64,000 nt of DNA from Chrysophaeum taylorii (taxonomy: Eukaryota; Sar; Pelagophyceae; Pelagomonadales; Pelagomonadaceae). Location: assembly GCA_029834535.1 (NCBI GenBank), contig JAQMWT010000523.1:248001-312000 (forward strand), in the 5' to 3' direction. The position numbers and the translations under genes were made by a program. This document shows, in pieces, positions 41,502-51,224 of the stretch. The notes beneath the pieces are model-generated. The model searched no databases, was not told where the DNA came from, and was given only the letters and a program-made list of their open reading frames with translations. The number at the start of each line of letters is the position of its first letter. The first letter of the stretch is position 1.

Positions 41502-42733
41502 ATGTCGCCGATTCGACGCGTAGGGGCACGGTCTGAGACCGCCGCTAAGGGGCCGACACGAGCTGAGATGGCCTTGCTGGTGCGTCGAACGGCTTTGGAG
41601 GTTGTTCGGGTGGGCGGCAAGGTGTCGGCGGCTCTGAAGCAGGTCTTCTCGAGGTACGCAGAGCTTCGGCAGGCGACGGTATCGCGCGTCTACGCGGAAG
41701 TGAAGAATATCAAGGAGAACCCGACCTAAGTACTATGCGCCGTGTCTACGACGGAACCCGAGCCTGACCCCGCATTCCCGCCGCCGCCTCGGAAGCGCGG
41801 GCCCTGCCCCTTCTCGAACGGAGGGCGTCGTGGCTCTCGAAGGCGACGAAGGACTGGGCCGCGCGGCGGGCAAATCTCAGGGGCTCAAGGCGATCGTGGC
41901 GACGCGATGTACGGTGCGGACGCGGCGTCCTCCGAGCGTACGGTCGAGCGATACCTGACCTCCAGCTACGTCGATGCAAAGTCTCGTGGCCGGGACACGA
42001 ACTTCAACTTCCCTCCCGACGTGCTCGTGACGCTTGTCAAGCTCGTCGAGGACATGCGCTCTATGCTCATCCCCGTCTGCAAATGGACTGTCGTCGACTA
42101 CGCGCGGCGCCTCGTCGCCCGCTCGTCGCGCGCGCGCATGTTTACGGAAACGGATGATCGTGGACATCAAAGTCGCGACGACCAAGGTAACAACAACGTG
42201 TGGAGCTCTGACAAATGGAACAACTGGTACTACAAAGTTTTCTGCAAGCACCCTGGGGTGTGTGTCGACGGGGAACCAGCTGGCCCGAGCGAAGCGGGTC
42301 GAGCGGCAGCGAGCAGACGGGCGAAATTGACTTCTCGGCTCTCGAACTCCCGACGTGGAAGCGGGCTCGCGAGGAGACAAAGACGGTCGAGCCTGGGGTG
42401 CGGCTGAACTCCGAGGGCATGGAGTATATCGCTTTCGAGACGGAGATTGCGCATATCAAGAACGCGACTGCGACAGACCTCAAGAAGGCCTACGCACTAC
42501 CCGCCTTCAACATTGCCTACGCGAACGCGGACGAGGCCAAGGTTGCCTTGATGCGCGCCATGGAGAATCAATACGGCAAGCAGATCCCCTTGCCTGGGTC
42601 CCCGAGAAGCTCGAGCCGAAGTTCGGAGGCGGTGGCGGCGGCGGCGGCGTGGCCGCTGCCACCACCTCCAAGAAGAAACAAAAGACATCCATCTTCGAGA
42701 CAGGCGGTGGCCTCGCGTGGGCCCGTAGTGTGA
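41502..42733 (+). pseudogene. Fragmented ORFs with HTH-like content, possibly from a transposase
   Basis: Three overlapping coding-looking pieces. At 41502-41729, 75 residues with two predicted helices (EMALLVRRTALEVVRVGGKV) and an Arg-rich start. At 41742-42407, a basic N-terminus and then FPPDVLVTLVKLVEDMRSML with KWTVVDYARRLVA and a downstream WSSDKWNNWYYKVF, which loosely follows the pattern of CENP-B/Tc5-type helix-turn-helix domains in pogo-like transposases. At about 42330-42600 in another frame, ALELPTWKRAREETKTVEPG and a helical run to ALMRAMENQYGKQIPL. No catalytic DDE part is visible. An intron joining the last two pieces is possible, so a spliced host gene cannot be excluded. Weak call. 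Confidence 0.35.
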
Positions 42734-43064
42734 GGAGCGCCCCCATCGCCTCTCGGACGCCGCTGTGTGCCCTTCCAACCAACCAAAACACACCTTAAAC
42801 CAGCAAAATTAATTAACCTAATATCTCTTCGTGTACTTTAGACGGTAGTGATTTGTTGTTCATGCATAGTGCATCTAGGTTTTTCTTATTAGAGTTACCT
42901 TCTGGTGGTGCGCGATCGGCGTTTGAGAAAAGCGACACTCAAGGAACAACCCCCGAAAACGACCGTATCGTTTACAACTCCTAAACCCTATCTCCTCACC
43001 ACGACAACAACGAAAAAATCGTTCGTTCTACCCTCCCACCCACCCCCGAGAAAGAGAATCCGCC
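42734..43064. other. Upstream spacer of the first Cys-rich gene
   Basis: A+T-richer than its neighbours (42795-42900), without a gene. Presumably holds the promoter and 5' leader of the gene starting at 43065. No clear TATA element stands out. Confidence 0.4.
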
Positions 43065-44705
43065 ATGTTCTCGACGACGACGACGACAACAACAACAACA
43101 AGAAGGTGGTGGGTGTCGTTGTTGTTTTTAGGGCTGTCGGGCGCCGAGTTCAGCTGCTGCTACGCGCCGAGCATCGCAGACCGGTGTTCGACGTGTACGT
43201 TGTTCGCGCCTTCGGACGACTTCTGCGCTGCGAGTCGGAGCAACTGCGAGACGTGAGTATGTATCTATTCTTCCTTCCAGCGATCCGTGTTAGGGCATGT
43301 TCGCACGTGTGGTGCTCGCTCCCCACGGCGAGTCCGACGACCACCGAACCCTCACCACGGCCGTCGCCGGAGCCGTCGACGGCGGCGCCCTCGACGCTCA
43401 AGCCGACGAGTTCTGAACCGACGACGGCGAGGCCCAGCCTCTCGCCGAGCACCTCGGCGCCCTCGACGCCCAAGCCCTCGAACATGCCGACCCCCAAGCC
43501 CTCGCCGCATCCGCCCTCCCCGATTCCAACGCCCTCGCCGACGGCAAGCTATCGGATCTGCTGCTTCTACTCGGAATCGGGCAGGCCCTGCTACGACTGC
43601 ACGGAGCAGAGTTACGTCACCAGCAACGACGAGAACCCCTTCTGCGCCCTCTCGGAGACGAACTGCGAGACGTGGTGCGACGGCACCTATTGCGACGGAG
43701 AGAATGCGGGGACTCCAGCGTACGTGTCTCCGCCGACGCGAAGTCCGACGTTTTCTCCGCCGACGCGGAAACCGACCTTGTCTCCGCCGACGAGAACGCC
43801 GACGACGCCGTCGTCCAAGCCCACCGACGCGCCGACGCCCGAGCCGATCCCCAAGCCTACCTACACGATGAGCCCGACAGCTTGCTCCGACGACCCCGAG
43901 TGGTTCAAATCGGGCGAGAATCTGCTTCCGATCTCGACGACGCTCTGACCTCAGGCGACCCCGACAAGGACTGCGCGTGGGTGCAAAATTTCGTCCCGAC
44001 CCGCTGCGCCGTCAAGGGCGCCACCACCTTCGCGTACCAGGGGTGTCCTGTTGCGTGCGGCACGTGCGCGAACAGCGAGTGCGGTTCCGAATCGACGAGC
44101 TGGTACCTAGGCTCGGAGCCGAGTAAAAACTGCGCGTGGGTCGCAGACGCGGCGGGAAACAGGTGCCACAAGAAGAGCGTGGACGACACCTACGCGTTTG
44201 AGGCGTGAGTGTTTTTTTTTCGCGTTGCTGCAGAGACAAAAACGACAGGTGTCCGTTCGCTTGCGACGCGTGCTCTATTTCGGGCTGCGAGGACTCGGCC
44301 GACTGGGCCAAATCGGGCGAACCGTGCGGTGTTCCGTCGCGTCGTGTGAATCAAATCTCGTGGCAGGTCCAAGGACTGTTCGTGGGTCGCGGAGGCAAAG
44401 TCGAACCGCTGCATCCTGTTGGGAGCCGACGGCGCGTACGCGTACGAGGCCTGCCGGGCCGCCTGCCATTCGTGCTACGAGGCTCTCACGGGAGCCGACT
44501 GCGCGAACGACAATTCATGGTACAAAAAATCTGAACCGGCCAAAACGTGCGACTGGGTCGCTTCCTTCGTGCCAAAGCGCTGCGTAACCAAGGGCGAGGA
44601 TGACGAGTGGGCTTTCGAGATGTGTCCGGAGGTACACCCCACACCATCTTATTTTTCTTCTTCTTCTTCATTTCCCCTCGACCCCAGGCGTGCGACACGT
44701 GTTAG
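43065..44705 (+). CDS. Secreted Cys-rich, Thr/Pro-rich modular protein (paralogue A), six exons
   Basis: Exons read from splice sites and phase: 43065-43252, 43294-43913, 43955-44204, 44234-44323, 44367-44631, 44688-44705, giving 476 residues. A signal peptide (WWVSLLFLGLSGA) follows a poly-Thr start. Two copies of a CC-module (pattern CC-x-C-x2-C-x-FC-x6-C, e.g. YRICCFYSESGRPCYDC) are separated by a Thr/Pro/Ser-rich linker that may be O-glycosylated. After a second such linker come four six-Cys modules of about 50 residues (DCAWV...RC...C-x3-C-x2-C; spacing like ShK-type domains). Likely a cell-wall or extracellular matrix protein. Introns are 29-56 nt; the one at 43914-43954 starts with GC and is absent from paralogue B. 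Confidence 0.75.
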
Positions 44706-45479
44706 GCGTCCAGTTTTTCTGTTCTTGGGGAGCCACCCCGTCGAAACCAAATTGTCGGTCGCTCGACTCTGTGTCCCCGTCTTGTCCAAGTATCTGTATT
44801 GCGTAATCCATCCACACCTGCGATCGTTCGCGCGGAGGTTTTATGGGGTCGTCCCCGTTTTACAAGTTGTACAAGCATATTCGACCATGAACCATAACAA
44901 CATAGTGTACGATTTTGTGAGGGTTTACTGTCAAGTTCGTTGTTCGGCCCTGCAGGAGGGCCAAAGACGCGTCGATCGGCATCCCGGCCTAAGCTGGATT
45001 CGTCGATAGCACACATCTAGTCTAGGAGTAAAAACTACATTTGTCTGTAGAAAAAACAGTGCTCAGCGTCGCCACTGCCTTACGCCAGGATGCCGATCGA
45101 CGCGTCCTCGACCTCCCTTTGACATCCTATATCAATTAAAACCCAAAATAGGGTCGGATAAGATTCCCAAAACCCTCCCAAAAAATTCCTGCACCAGTCG
45201 TGTCAGGGTGAGCTGGTGAACACGCAGGGCGCTGGGTGGTAAGGAGTAAAAATAAAGGGTTAGGGAGTATATTTAAGTGGTAAAGGAGAAACTTAAAGGG
45301 TTAGGGAGTATATTTCAGAGGTTAGAGTTTGCGGTGTCTCTTGATTTTTGCGTGGCGCTGGTAGCGCCTCGCTGAGGACCGCGACAACATGTCGGCAGCG
45401 CACGTACTGGAAGTGCTGCTGGACACTCCTGCAACTGTTTTGATGGCCTCCACGGACGAAACGCGCTTCACATCAACCC
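44706..45479. other. Spacer after paralogue A, with a hairpin and short repeats
   Basis: No gene. Contains the 27-bp inverted repeat described separately, the word AGGGTCGGATAAGA at 45150-45163 also found inverted at 27.8 and 28.0 kb, and a direct repeat of TTAAAGGGTTAGGGAGTATA at about 45253 and 45294. Confidence 0.5.
44967..45105. repeat. 27-bp inverted repeat, possible long hairpin
   Basis: ACGCGTCGATCGGCATCC at 44967-44984, continuing to 44993, pairs with 45079-45105 with two mismatches in 27; the loop is about 85 bases. It could be the folded end of a small inverted-repeat transposon or a hairpin RNA gene. No further evidence for either. Confidence 0.55.
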
Positions 45480-46370
45480 GGCTCCACTGGTTTTACAACT
45501 CAGGTGACAAGCATGGCAAGCTTTTTGTCAAGTAGCGACCAACGTGACAGATCCCGATGTTTACGACGAAAAAAACGACGACGGCGACAACGATGTCGAC
45601 CTCACGATCGATCCGACAATCAAGCCCCCTTAGAAAAGGTCTTCCTATCTGAGCGCGGCGGCGTGTCAAGTGGTTCCAGTCTGCGGCTCTCTAGACGCTC
45701 AAGGTTGGCAAGCAGCACCAAGGCTTCTGGGACTCGGACAATTTTCTCCTTCAGGTCGAGGACGCCCTGGATGTCATGGAGATTTGGTACCTTCGTCACC
45801 AGTTCCTAATTGAGGTCGACCACTCGTCGTGACACGTATCACTCGCTCCGTGGACAGCTCGACAAGTTCGGCGACGTCGTTCCGGAGACCTCAAGCAAGG
45901 AGATCCTCGGGAATTGCCCGGACTTCAAGAACGAGCTCAACCTCCTCCAGCAGCTCGTTCTTGACCGTGGCCACGTCCTACTCTCGTCGCCGAAATACCA
46001 CCCAGAGCTCTCTGGCGATGGCGTTGAGTACGGCTGGGGCCAGTCAAAGCGGTACTACCGCAAACATAACACCGGAAGAGAACGTGAGATGGCGTGCTGA
46101 CAACGTGAGCGCGTCTTCGACAGCATTGGCCCCAAAAACCTTCCGCCTCTCCGGCGGTTCTCTCGCGTCGCCCGCGAGTACAAACTCGTCTATACCGCTG
46201 CGAGGACGTGGGCCCCGCCGAGTTCGAACACGCCAAAATCGAGCAACAAAGAGAGGCTGAGCGTCTGTCTCAAGCGCAAACATTCCTTCCATCGCGCGAT
46301 CGACGCGTCAATTCTATTCGCGTTGACTCTGGAGGGGGATAACGTCGCTGACTTGCTAAATGCATGACTC
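45480..46370 (+). pseudogene. Decayed DDE transposase of a DNA transposon
   Basis: Blocks of a DDE-type transposase appear in order in shifting frames. Near 45580-45610 DVDLTIDPTIKPP precedes; near 45700-45830 comes GFWDSDNFLLQVEDALDVME then FLIEVDHSS (second acidic residue followed by the family's DHSSxH). Near 45890-46065 lies NCPDFKNELNLLQQLVLDRG then SSPKYHPELSGDGVEYGWGQ and SKRYYRKHN, the PK-H-EL-xxxEYxWG segment with the catalytic Glu. A C-terminal LPPLRRFSRVAREYKLVYT follows near 46140. The third-acid context resembles a transposase group common in algae and oomycetes. No terminal inverted repeats found. It separates the two Cys-rich paralogues. Confidence 0.7.
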
Positions 46371-46774
46371 TGGTGATGAACTCGGGACACGAAAGCGTGG
46401 CGAGGGGACTAGGAACAGCCCCCTCGCGTATCGGGGCCGCTCTGCGGTCCGTCTTGAGTCACTTCCGACCGCTTGCGGCCGCACGTAGGGCGCCGAAATT
46501 GGACTCGTAATGCCGACGCCAACTTCAGGCGTAGTGTATATAAGTCATACGGGCTCGCCCGGAGTAAATTGTACTACCTTCACGGGCAGCCCATTCGGAC
46601 CTCCTCGGAGGCCCGAACGAAACTCCGGTCCAAATCGACTGATTTCCCCCTCAAAAAACCTGCAGACTCAAACGGGGTTTGTGGTTGAATATTATGCTTG
46701 TAGCAAGCGCGTCGAGTCTACACAGGCCCAATGGATTTTTTTCCTCAAAAAATTCTGTTTTCGAAAAAACAGTG
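46371..46774. other. Upstream spacer of paralogue B
   Basis: No gene seen. Two short ORFs (46473-46688, 46510-46863) are open by chance or overlap exon 1 of the next gene in another frame. The A-rich stretch AAAAAACAGTGATG directly precedes the start codon at 46775. Confidence 0.4.
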
Positions 46775-48565
46775 ATGATACGACGGCGTCTGAGTGGAGC
46801 CTTGGTCCTCGCGGGGGCGTGGGCCGAGGACTTCAGCTGCTGCTTCTATCCCGCCGTGAATAACCGGTGCGCGGTGTGCGAGACGTTCGCGACGTCGGAT
46901 GACTTTTGCGCACAGAGCCAGAGCAACTGCGAGTAAGTCCCTCGAGAGAAGCACAACAGTCAGTCAGTCAGTCAATCAATCAATCAATCGCAGGGACCAA
47001 TGTCGACACAAGTGGTGCCGGCTGCCAACAGCCTGCCCGACAATCCCCGCGCCGTCGCCGCGCCCCTCGACCGCACCGACAACCCTCAAGCCCACGATCT
47101 CAAAGGCGCCAACGACGGCCGCGCCCTCGACTACGGTCCCGACGACGGCCGAACCCTCGACTCAGGTCCCGACGACGGCCGAACCCTCGACACTTCTGCC
47201 AACGACCTCGAAACCGACGACGTCGATGCCGACCACCTCGGGACCGACGACCTCCGAGCCCACCACGTCGCGGCCGACCTCGAAGACGCCCACGACCTCG
47301 GAGCCCACGAGTCCTGCGCCGTCGCCGTTCGCGGGCTACCGGATCTGTTGCCTATTTTCCGAATCAGCGAGCCCCTGCTTTGACTGCAGCGGCTTCGCAG
47401 CCAGCACCGACGCTAACCCGTTCTGCGCGCTCTCGGCGTCGAACTGCGAATCGTGCGAAGGAACGTTTTGTCCGGGCGAGAACGCCGGCACGGCCGCTTA
47501 TACGTATCAGCCCACGCGAGCGCCGACGCCCAAGCCACTTCCGACGCCCAAGCCCACCATTGCGCCCTCGTCTTCGGGCTACAGCATATGTTGCTTGTTC
47601 TCTTCGACGGGCGCGCCTTGCACGGCGTGCGGCGGATTCATCGCGAGCACGGACACGAATCCGTTCTGCGCGTCCTCCGAAGCAAACTGCGACTCGTGCG
47701 GCGGCGAATTTTGCAAAGGGGAGAACGCGGGCACCGCAGCATACACATTTCCACCCACACCCGAATCCGCCGCCGTTTCATCGTGCTCCAACGATCCGAC
47801 GTGGTACAAGCGGGGCGATCCCGACAAGGACTGCGCGTGGGTGGAAAAGTTCGTACCAACCCGCTGCGCCGTCAAGGGCGCCACCACCTTCGCGTACCAG
47901 GGGTGCCCTCTTGCGTGCGGCACGTGCGCAAACAGCGAATGTGGTGCCGAATCAACGAGCTGGTACCTCGGCTCGAACCCGAGCAAAAACTGCGGGTGGG
48001 TCGCGGACGCCGCGGGAAACAGGTGCCACAAGCAGGCTGACGGCACCTACGCGTTTGAGGCGTGAGTGTGTTTTTTTTTCTCTCGCGCTGCTGGCTGGCT
48101 GTAGAGACAAAAACGGCAGGTGTCCTTTCGCCTGCAGCGCGTGCTCCATTTCTGGGTGCGAGGACTCGGACGACTGGGCGAAGCCCGGCGAACCGTGCGG
48201 CGTTCCGTCGCGTCGTCTGCATCAAATCTCCTGGCAGGTCCAAGGACTGTTCGTGGGTCGCCGAGGCCAAGTCGAACCGCTGCATCGTGCTTGGAGCTGA
48301 CGGTACGTACGCGTACGAGTCGTGCTCTGCGGCGTGCCACTCGTGTTACGAGGCTCTCGTCGGATCAGACTGCGCGAACGACGAATCTTGGCATAAGAGA
48401 GCAGACCCATCAAAAACGTGCGACTGGGTCGCTTCGTTCACACCCGCACGATGTCTCGTGAAGGGCGAGGACGACGAGTGGGGTTTCGAGATGTGCCCCG
48501 AGGTAGGTGATCCGTTCGGAAGAACTGATTTTTTTTTCCCGTCTCAGGCGTGCGACGCGTGTTAG
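46775..48565 (+). CDS. Secreted Cys-rich, Thr/Pro-rich modular protein (paralogue B), five exons
   Basis: Exons 46775-46932, 46994-48061, 48105-48194, 48238-48502, 48548-48565 give 532 residues; phases and four intron positions match paralogue A exactly. A signal peptide (LSGALVLAGAWA) precedes a first CC-module (EDFSCCFYPAVNNRCAVC). A long Thr/Pro/Ser repeat linker follows (PTTSxPTTSxPTTS type), then two more CC-modules (YRICCLFSESASPCFDC and YSICCLFSSTGAPCTAC), one more than in A, and four six-Cys modules ending ACDAC. Intron 1 (61 nt) is mostly CAGT/CAAT tetranucleotides. The last three modules are nearly identical to A, showing recent tandem duplication or gene conversion. Extracellular or wall location is inferred. 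Confidence 0.8.
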
Positions 48566-49147
48566 TAGTTGACCACTCCCCGTCGAGATCGCGATCCTCC
48601 TCTTCGAGGGAGGAAGTCGATGCTCGGTCTTTGGTGGAGATGATGTTCTGCTTTGCGTACTACGCTTTCGACTCGGACTTATTATTCTGAGTGCGGACGA
48701 TGCGCGAGACCGTCGTTTGTTCGTTCTTGGCCCGTATGCACGTATCGTGCGCAGCGGCGCGCGCACCGCCACCCACTACGAGTAGCACACACCTTTTTTT
48801 TGGCTTGTCGACGACCCCGGTATAGGGCGTAGGCGGGCACAACGCTCCGATCATCATCGCACCCGCCGGGGGATAATACTGACGTGCTCGAACCATCTAG
48901 CCTCGCCTGGCTTGTTTTGTACAGAAGAAATGACAGCTCGTGCGACAACTACTATGCTGGTTAGCCTCGTTGAATAAATAGGGTCGCCCCATCACCGCGA
49001 CCGCCAGCGCGGCGGCGGCAGCCAGTGATGATCTCGGATTTTAGATGAAAATTAAGACAAGCGAATTCGATCACGAACCCGCGGAACGGAGCGCGAAGAT
49101 AGGGAGGAGGAGGATTTGGTGACTATTCGGACTTCTAAATGTGTCTG
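48566..49147. other. Spacer, no gene supported
   Basis: Minus-strand ORFs at 48660-48948 have Arg/Ser-rich, frame-shadow composition and no domain. Nothing else seen. Confidence 0.4.
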
Positions 49148-49375
49148 TCACTCGGCGTAGCTCTCGAGAGGGAGGGATTTCAACACGCCGCTCCAGGAGC
49201 TAGCTATAGCCATGTTGGGAACGACGACGACGACGATAGCGGCGGACATCTCGACGTTCACGAAATGTGCGGTTAGGCCGGCCGTATAAGAGAGTTCCCC
49301 GCGCCGCGAGCGTCGTGGAGCACGGAAAGCGTCTACGACCCTCCTCCAAAGATCATTTATTTTTGCCTGAATCAT
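49148..49375 (-). CDS. Possible small protein with one hydrophobic segment
   Basis: A 75-codon frame starting MIQAKINDLWRRVVDAFRAP, basic, then a hydrophobic stretch MSAAIVVVVVPNMAIASSW that could span a membrane. It might be the last exon of a longer gene. No family recognised, no paralogue in the window. Weak call. Confidence 0.3.
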   Translation of the reverse strand: MIQAKINDLWRRVVDAFRAPRRSRRGELSYTAGLTAHFVNVEMSAAIVVVVVPNMAIASSWSGVLKSLPLESYAE

Positions 49376-49834
49376 TCATTCCTTCTGGAATCTCACCGCT
49401 CTTGTTCCTCGGGTGATGCTGTTTTGATTTACTACTTTCTGACGCGCCACATTTAAAAAGTAGACGTTGTAGCCATAGGCAAAAAAAAGTCGCGCGTGTG
49501 GTGTGGGCGGGCGACATTGGTGCCGTGCGGTTGCTTCAAGGAGGTCGATGATGAAGGCATCTCGCCCCTTTGAGCGACGAGCTTCATCGGCCACGTGGTC
49601 GTCGCCCGGCTCTTTGCGCGGCGCCAACCAGCCATTGGTGTTCGTTCGTGGTATCACGCCGCTGGTCACGTCGACTTGGTGCGCCTTTTGACTGCTGACC
49701 CATTTATTAGACACATCCTTGATGCCCCCACACAACGCACCAAAACCTTCAAACACCCACCCCCTCTTAGCTAGTCGACCTTCAAAGACCCTCTTAGACA
49801 CGCAGCGCGTGGTCTTGTGCGGCGTGACGCGCAT
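49376..49834 (-). CDS. Doubtful ORF, 152 residues
   Basis: Starts MRVTPHKTTRCVSKRVFEGR. The central part (VIPRTNTNGWLAPRKEPGDD followed by a helical acidic segment) looks protein-like, but no domain is recognised. A copy of the dispersed motif (GTCGACTAGCTAAGAGGGGG on the minus strand, 49761-49780) lies inside the ORF, which suggests the whole stretch is repeat-derived. From 49835 to 50090 nothing further is seen. Confidence 0.25.
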   Translation of the reverse strand: MRVTPHKTTRCVSKRVFEGRLAKRGWVFEGFGALCGGIKDVSNKWVSSQKAHQVDVTSGVIPRTNTNGWLAPRKEPGDDHVADEARRSKGRDAFIIDLLEATARHQCRPPTPHARLFFAYGYNVYFLNVARQKVVNQNSITRGTRAVRFQKE

Positions 49835-50090
49835 CGATTTAACACTCGACCGCGGCCACGACGCCGTCGCGCGCGGCTACTCGCCGCCAGTTATCTTCTC
49901 GACGACGTCCTCCCTCCCTTCGTTGTTCGGCCCATGATATTGACCTCGTGGGTGGTTCGCGGCGCACAGCAGGGAAGTGGACATAATCCTCGCTGCAGTC
50001 GAGACCCGGTAGGTATGTCGCGGCATATGGAAAAATCAAGTGTCGCCGCTGTTCATTACACAGCACAAGCGGCGGCCCCACCGTCCATCC

Positions 50091-51203
50091 TCAAGTGGGA
50101 CGCGGTTCCACTGCTGAAGTGGATAGTGCCCTGGGCAGCGTCGCTCCTGTTGGAAGAAGCGGGTTTGTTGACCTTGGGCTTGCAGGAGGGGTCCGCTTGC
50201 GAACCTTGACCTCGCTGGCCGTCTGGTAGTGGTAAAGGGCACCCGCCTTGGAAACGGCGATGTCGTCCCACTCGGGGTAGCTGCGCGCCCGCGTGCGCAT
50301 GGTGCTGATCCAGTGGGCTTCGCCCGTCTGAAAGAGTTTTGGTCTTCGCGCCGCGTCGGACGGGAGCATGAGAGCCGGGTCGATGCCGTCGCGGCAGCGG
50401 TGGAGCGGGCCGGGTAAGATACCCGGGGCGTCCCAATTTTTTTGGTCCTCCTCGAGCCGCCGCCGCCGCCGTCTCGGTTGGTGGTCGAACAAATTGCCGT
50501 CGCCGTCGCCGTAGCCAAACAAGACCATGTCCTGGGAGTAGGCGGCCCGGAGCCTTCTGGCGAGGTCATTGGGGATCGTGGCCGTGGTGATGTTGCTCTC
50601 CTCGTGGTGGGCGTGGGTGTTGGGCACGCCCGTCAGACGCGCGGGGTGGTCGTAGGCGCGCATGAGATTGTCGAAGTCTGACTCGAGGCGTTCGAAGCGT
50701 AGAACGTGGTGACACGTGCAGCGCGCGACGGCGTCCCAGACGTACAAGAACTGGGGGAAGATGTGGCACGAGTGGTCGAGCATCTCGGCGGCGTGGGTGG
50801 CATTGTTGAGTTCCTGTTGCTCGAAGCGTTCGACGATCTGCCAGACGAAGTCGATCGCGGCTCGCGCGTTGTTGACGTTTTGTTTGGCGAAGTGCTTGAA
50901 CTCGCTCAAAGTTCGCGCGAGGGGGTCGCGGACGACGCAGAAAACGGTCCGGTTTCGCCAGGGGTTTGGCGTCACAAAGCGGGGCGGCGTGTGCCACCAC
51001 GAAAAGCACCTCTTGTGGCTCCTGAGATGATGCTTTTCGACGTGTTCGAGGTTGAGCTCGGGGCCGGTCAGGACCTCGATCGACTTGCCCGCGGTCTTGG
51101 GGATGTGCAGGAACACCAGGGGCTTGTCGAGCGTCCCGTTGTCGTCGTCGAGGGAGCCCCGGGCGCCGCCGAGACGCGTCGCGAGCATGAAGAATAAAAG
51201 CAT
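50091..51203 (-). CDS. Carbohydrate sulfotransferase (Sulfotransfer_2 type)
   Basis: 370 residues. A short hydrophobic N-terminus (MLLFFMLATRLGGARG) is a plausible signal anchor for the Golgi. The 5'-phosphosulfate loop FLHIPKTAGKSIE at 31-43 and the 3'-phosphate motif VVRDPLARTLSEFKHF at 90-105 are the two PAPS-binding signatures of the HS2ST/chondroitin-type sulfotransferases. Conserved-looking His/Trp/Cys residues (KHHLRSHKRCFSWWH) follow the first motif. Residues ~245-370 are Arg/Pro-rich and may be disordered. It transfers sulfate from PAPS to a glycan, substrate unknown. Its ATG lies about 20 bp after a possible stop of the upstream glycosyltransferase-like gene on the same strand; the frame relation of the two is discussed there. 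Confidence 0.8.
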   Translation of the reverse strand: MLLFFMLATRLGGARGSLDDDNGTLDKPLVFLHIPKTAGKSIEVLTGPELNLEHVEKHHLRSHKRCFSWWHTPPRFVTPNPWRNRTVFCVVRDPLARTLSEFKHFAKQNVNNARAAIDFVWQIVERFEQQELNNATHAAEMLDHSCHIFPQFLYVWDAVARCTCHHVLRFERLESDFDNLMRAYDHPARLTGVPNTHAHHEESNITTATIPNDLARRLRAAYSQDMVLFGYGDGDGNLFDHQPRRRRRRLEEDQKNWDAPGILPGPLHRCRDGIDPALMLPSDAARRPKLFQTGEAHWISTMRTRARSYPEWDDIAVSKAGALYHYQTASEVKVRKRTPPASPRSTNPLLPTGATLPRALSTSAVEPRPT

Positions 51204-51224
51204 AAGCGAAGTGCGGGAAATTAA

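Noticed and set aside
50566-51200. C-terminal 200 codons of the open glycosyltransferase-like frame
   Set aside because: Arg/Pro/His-rich and lying over the sulfotransferase motifs in another frame; treated as a shadow, not as part of the protein.
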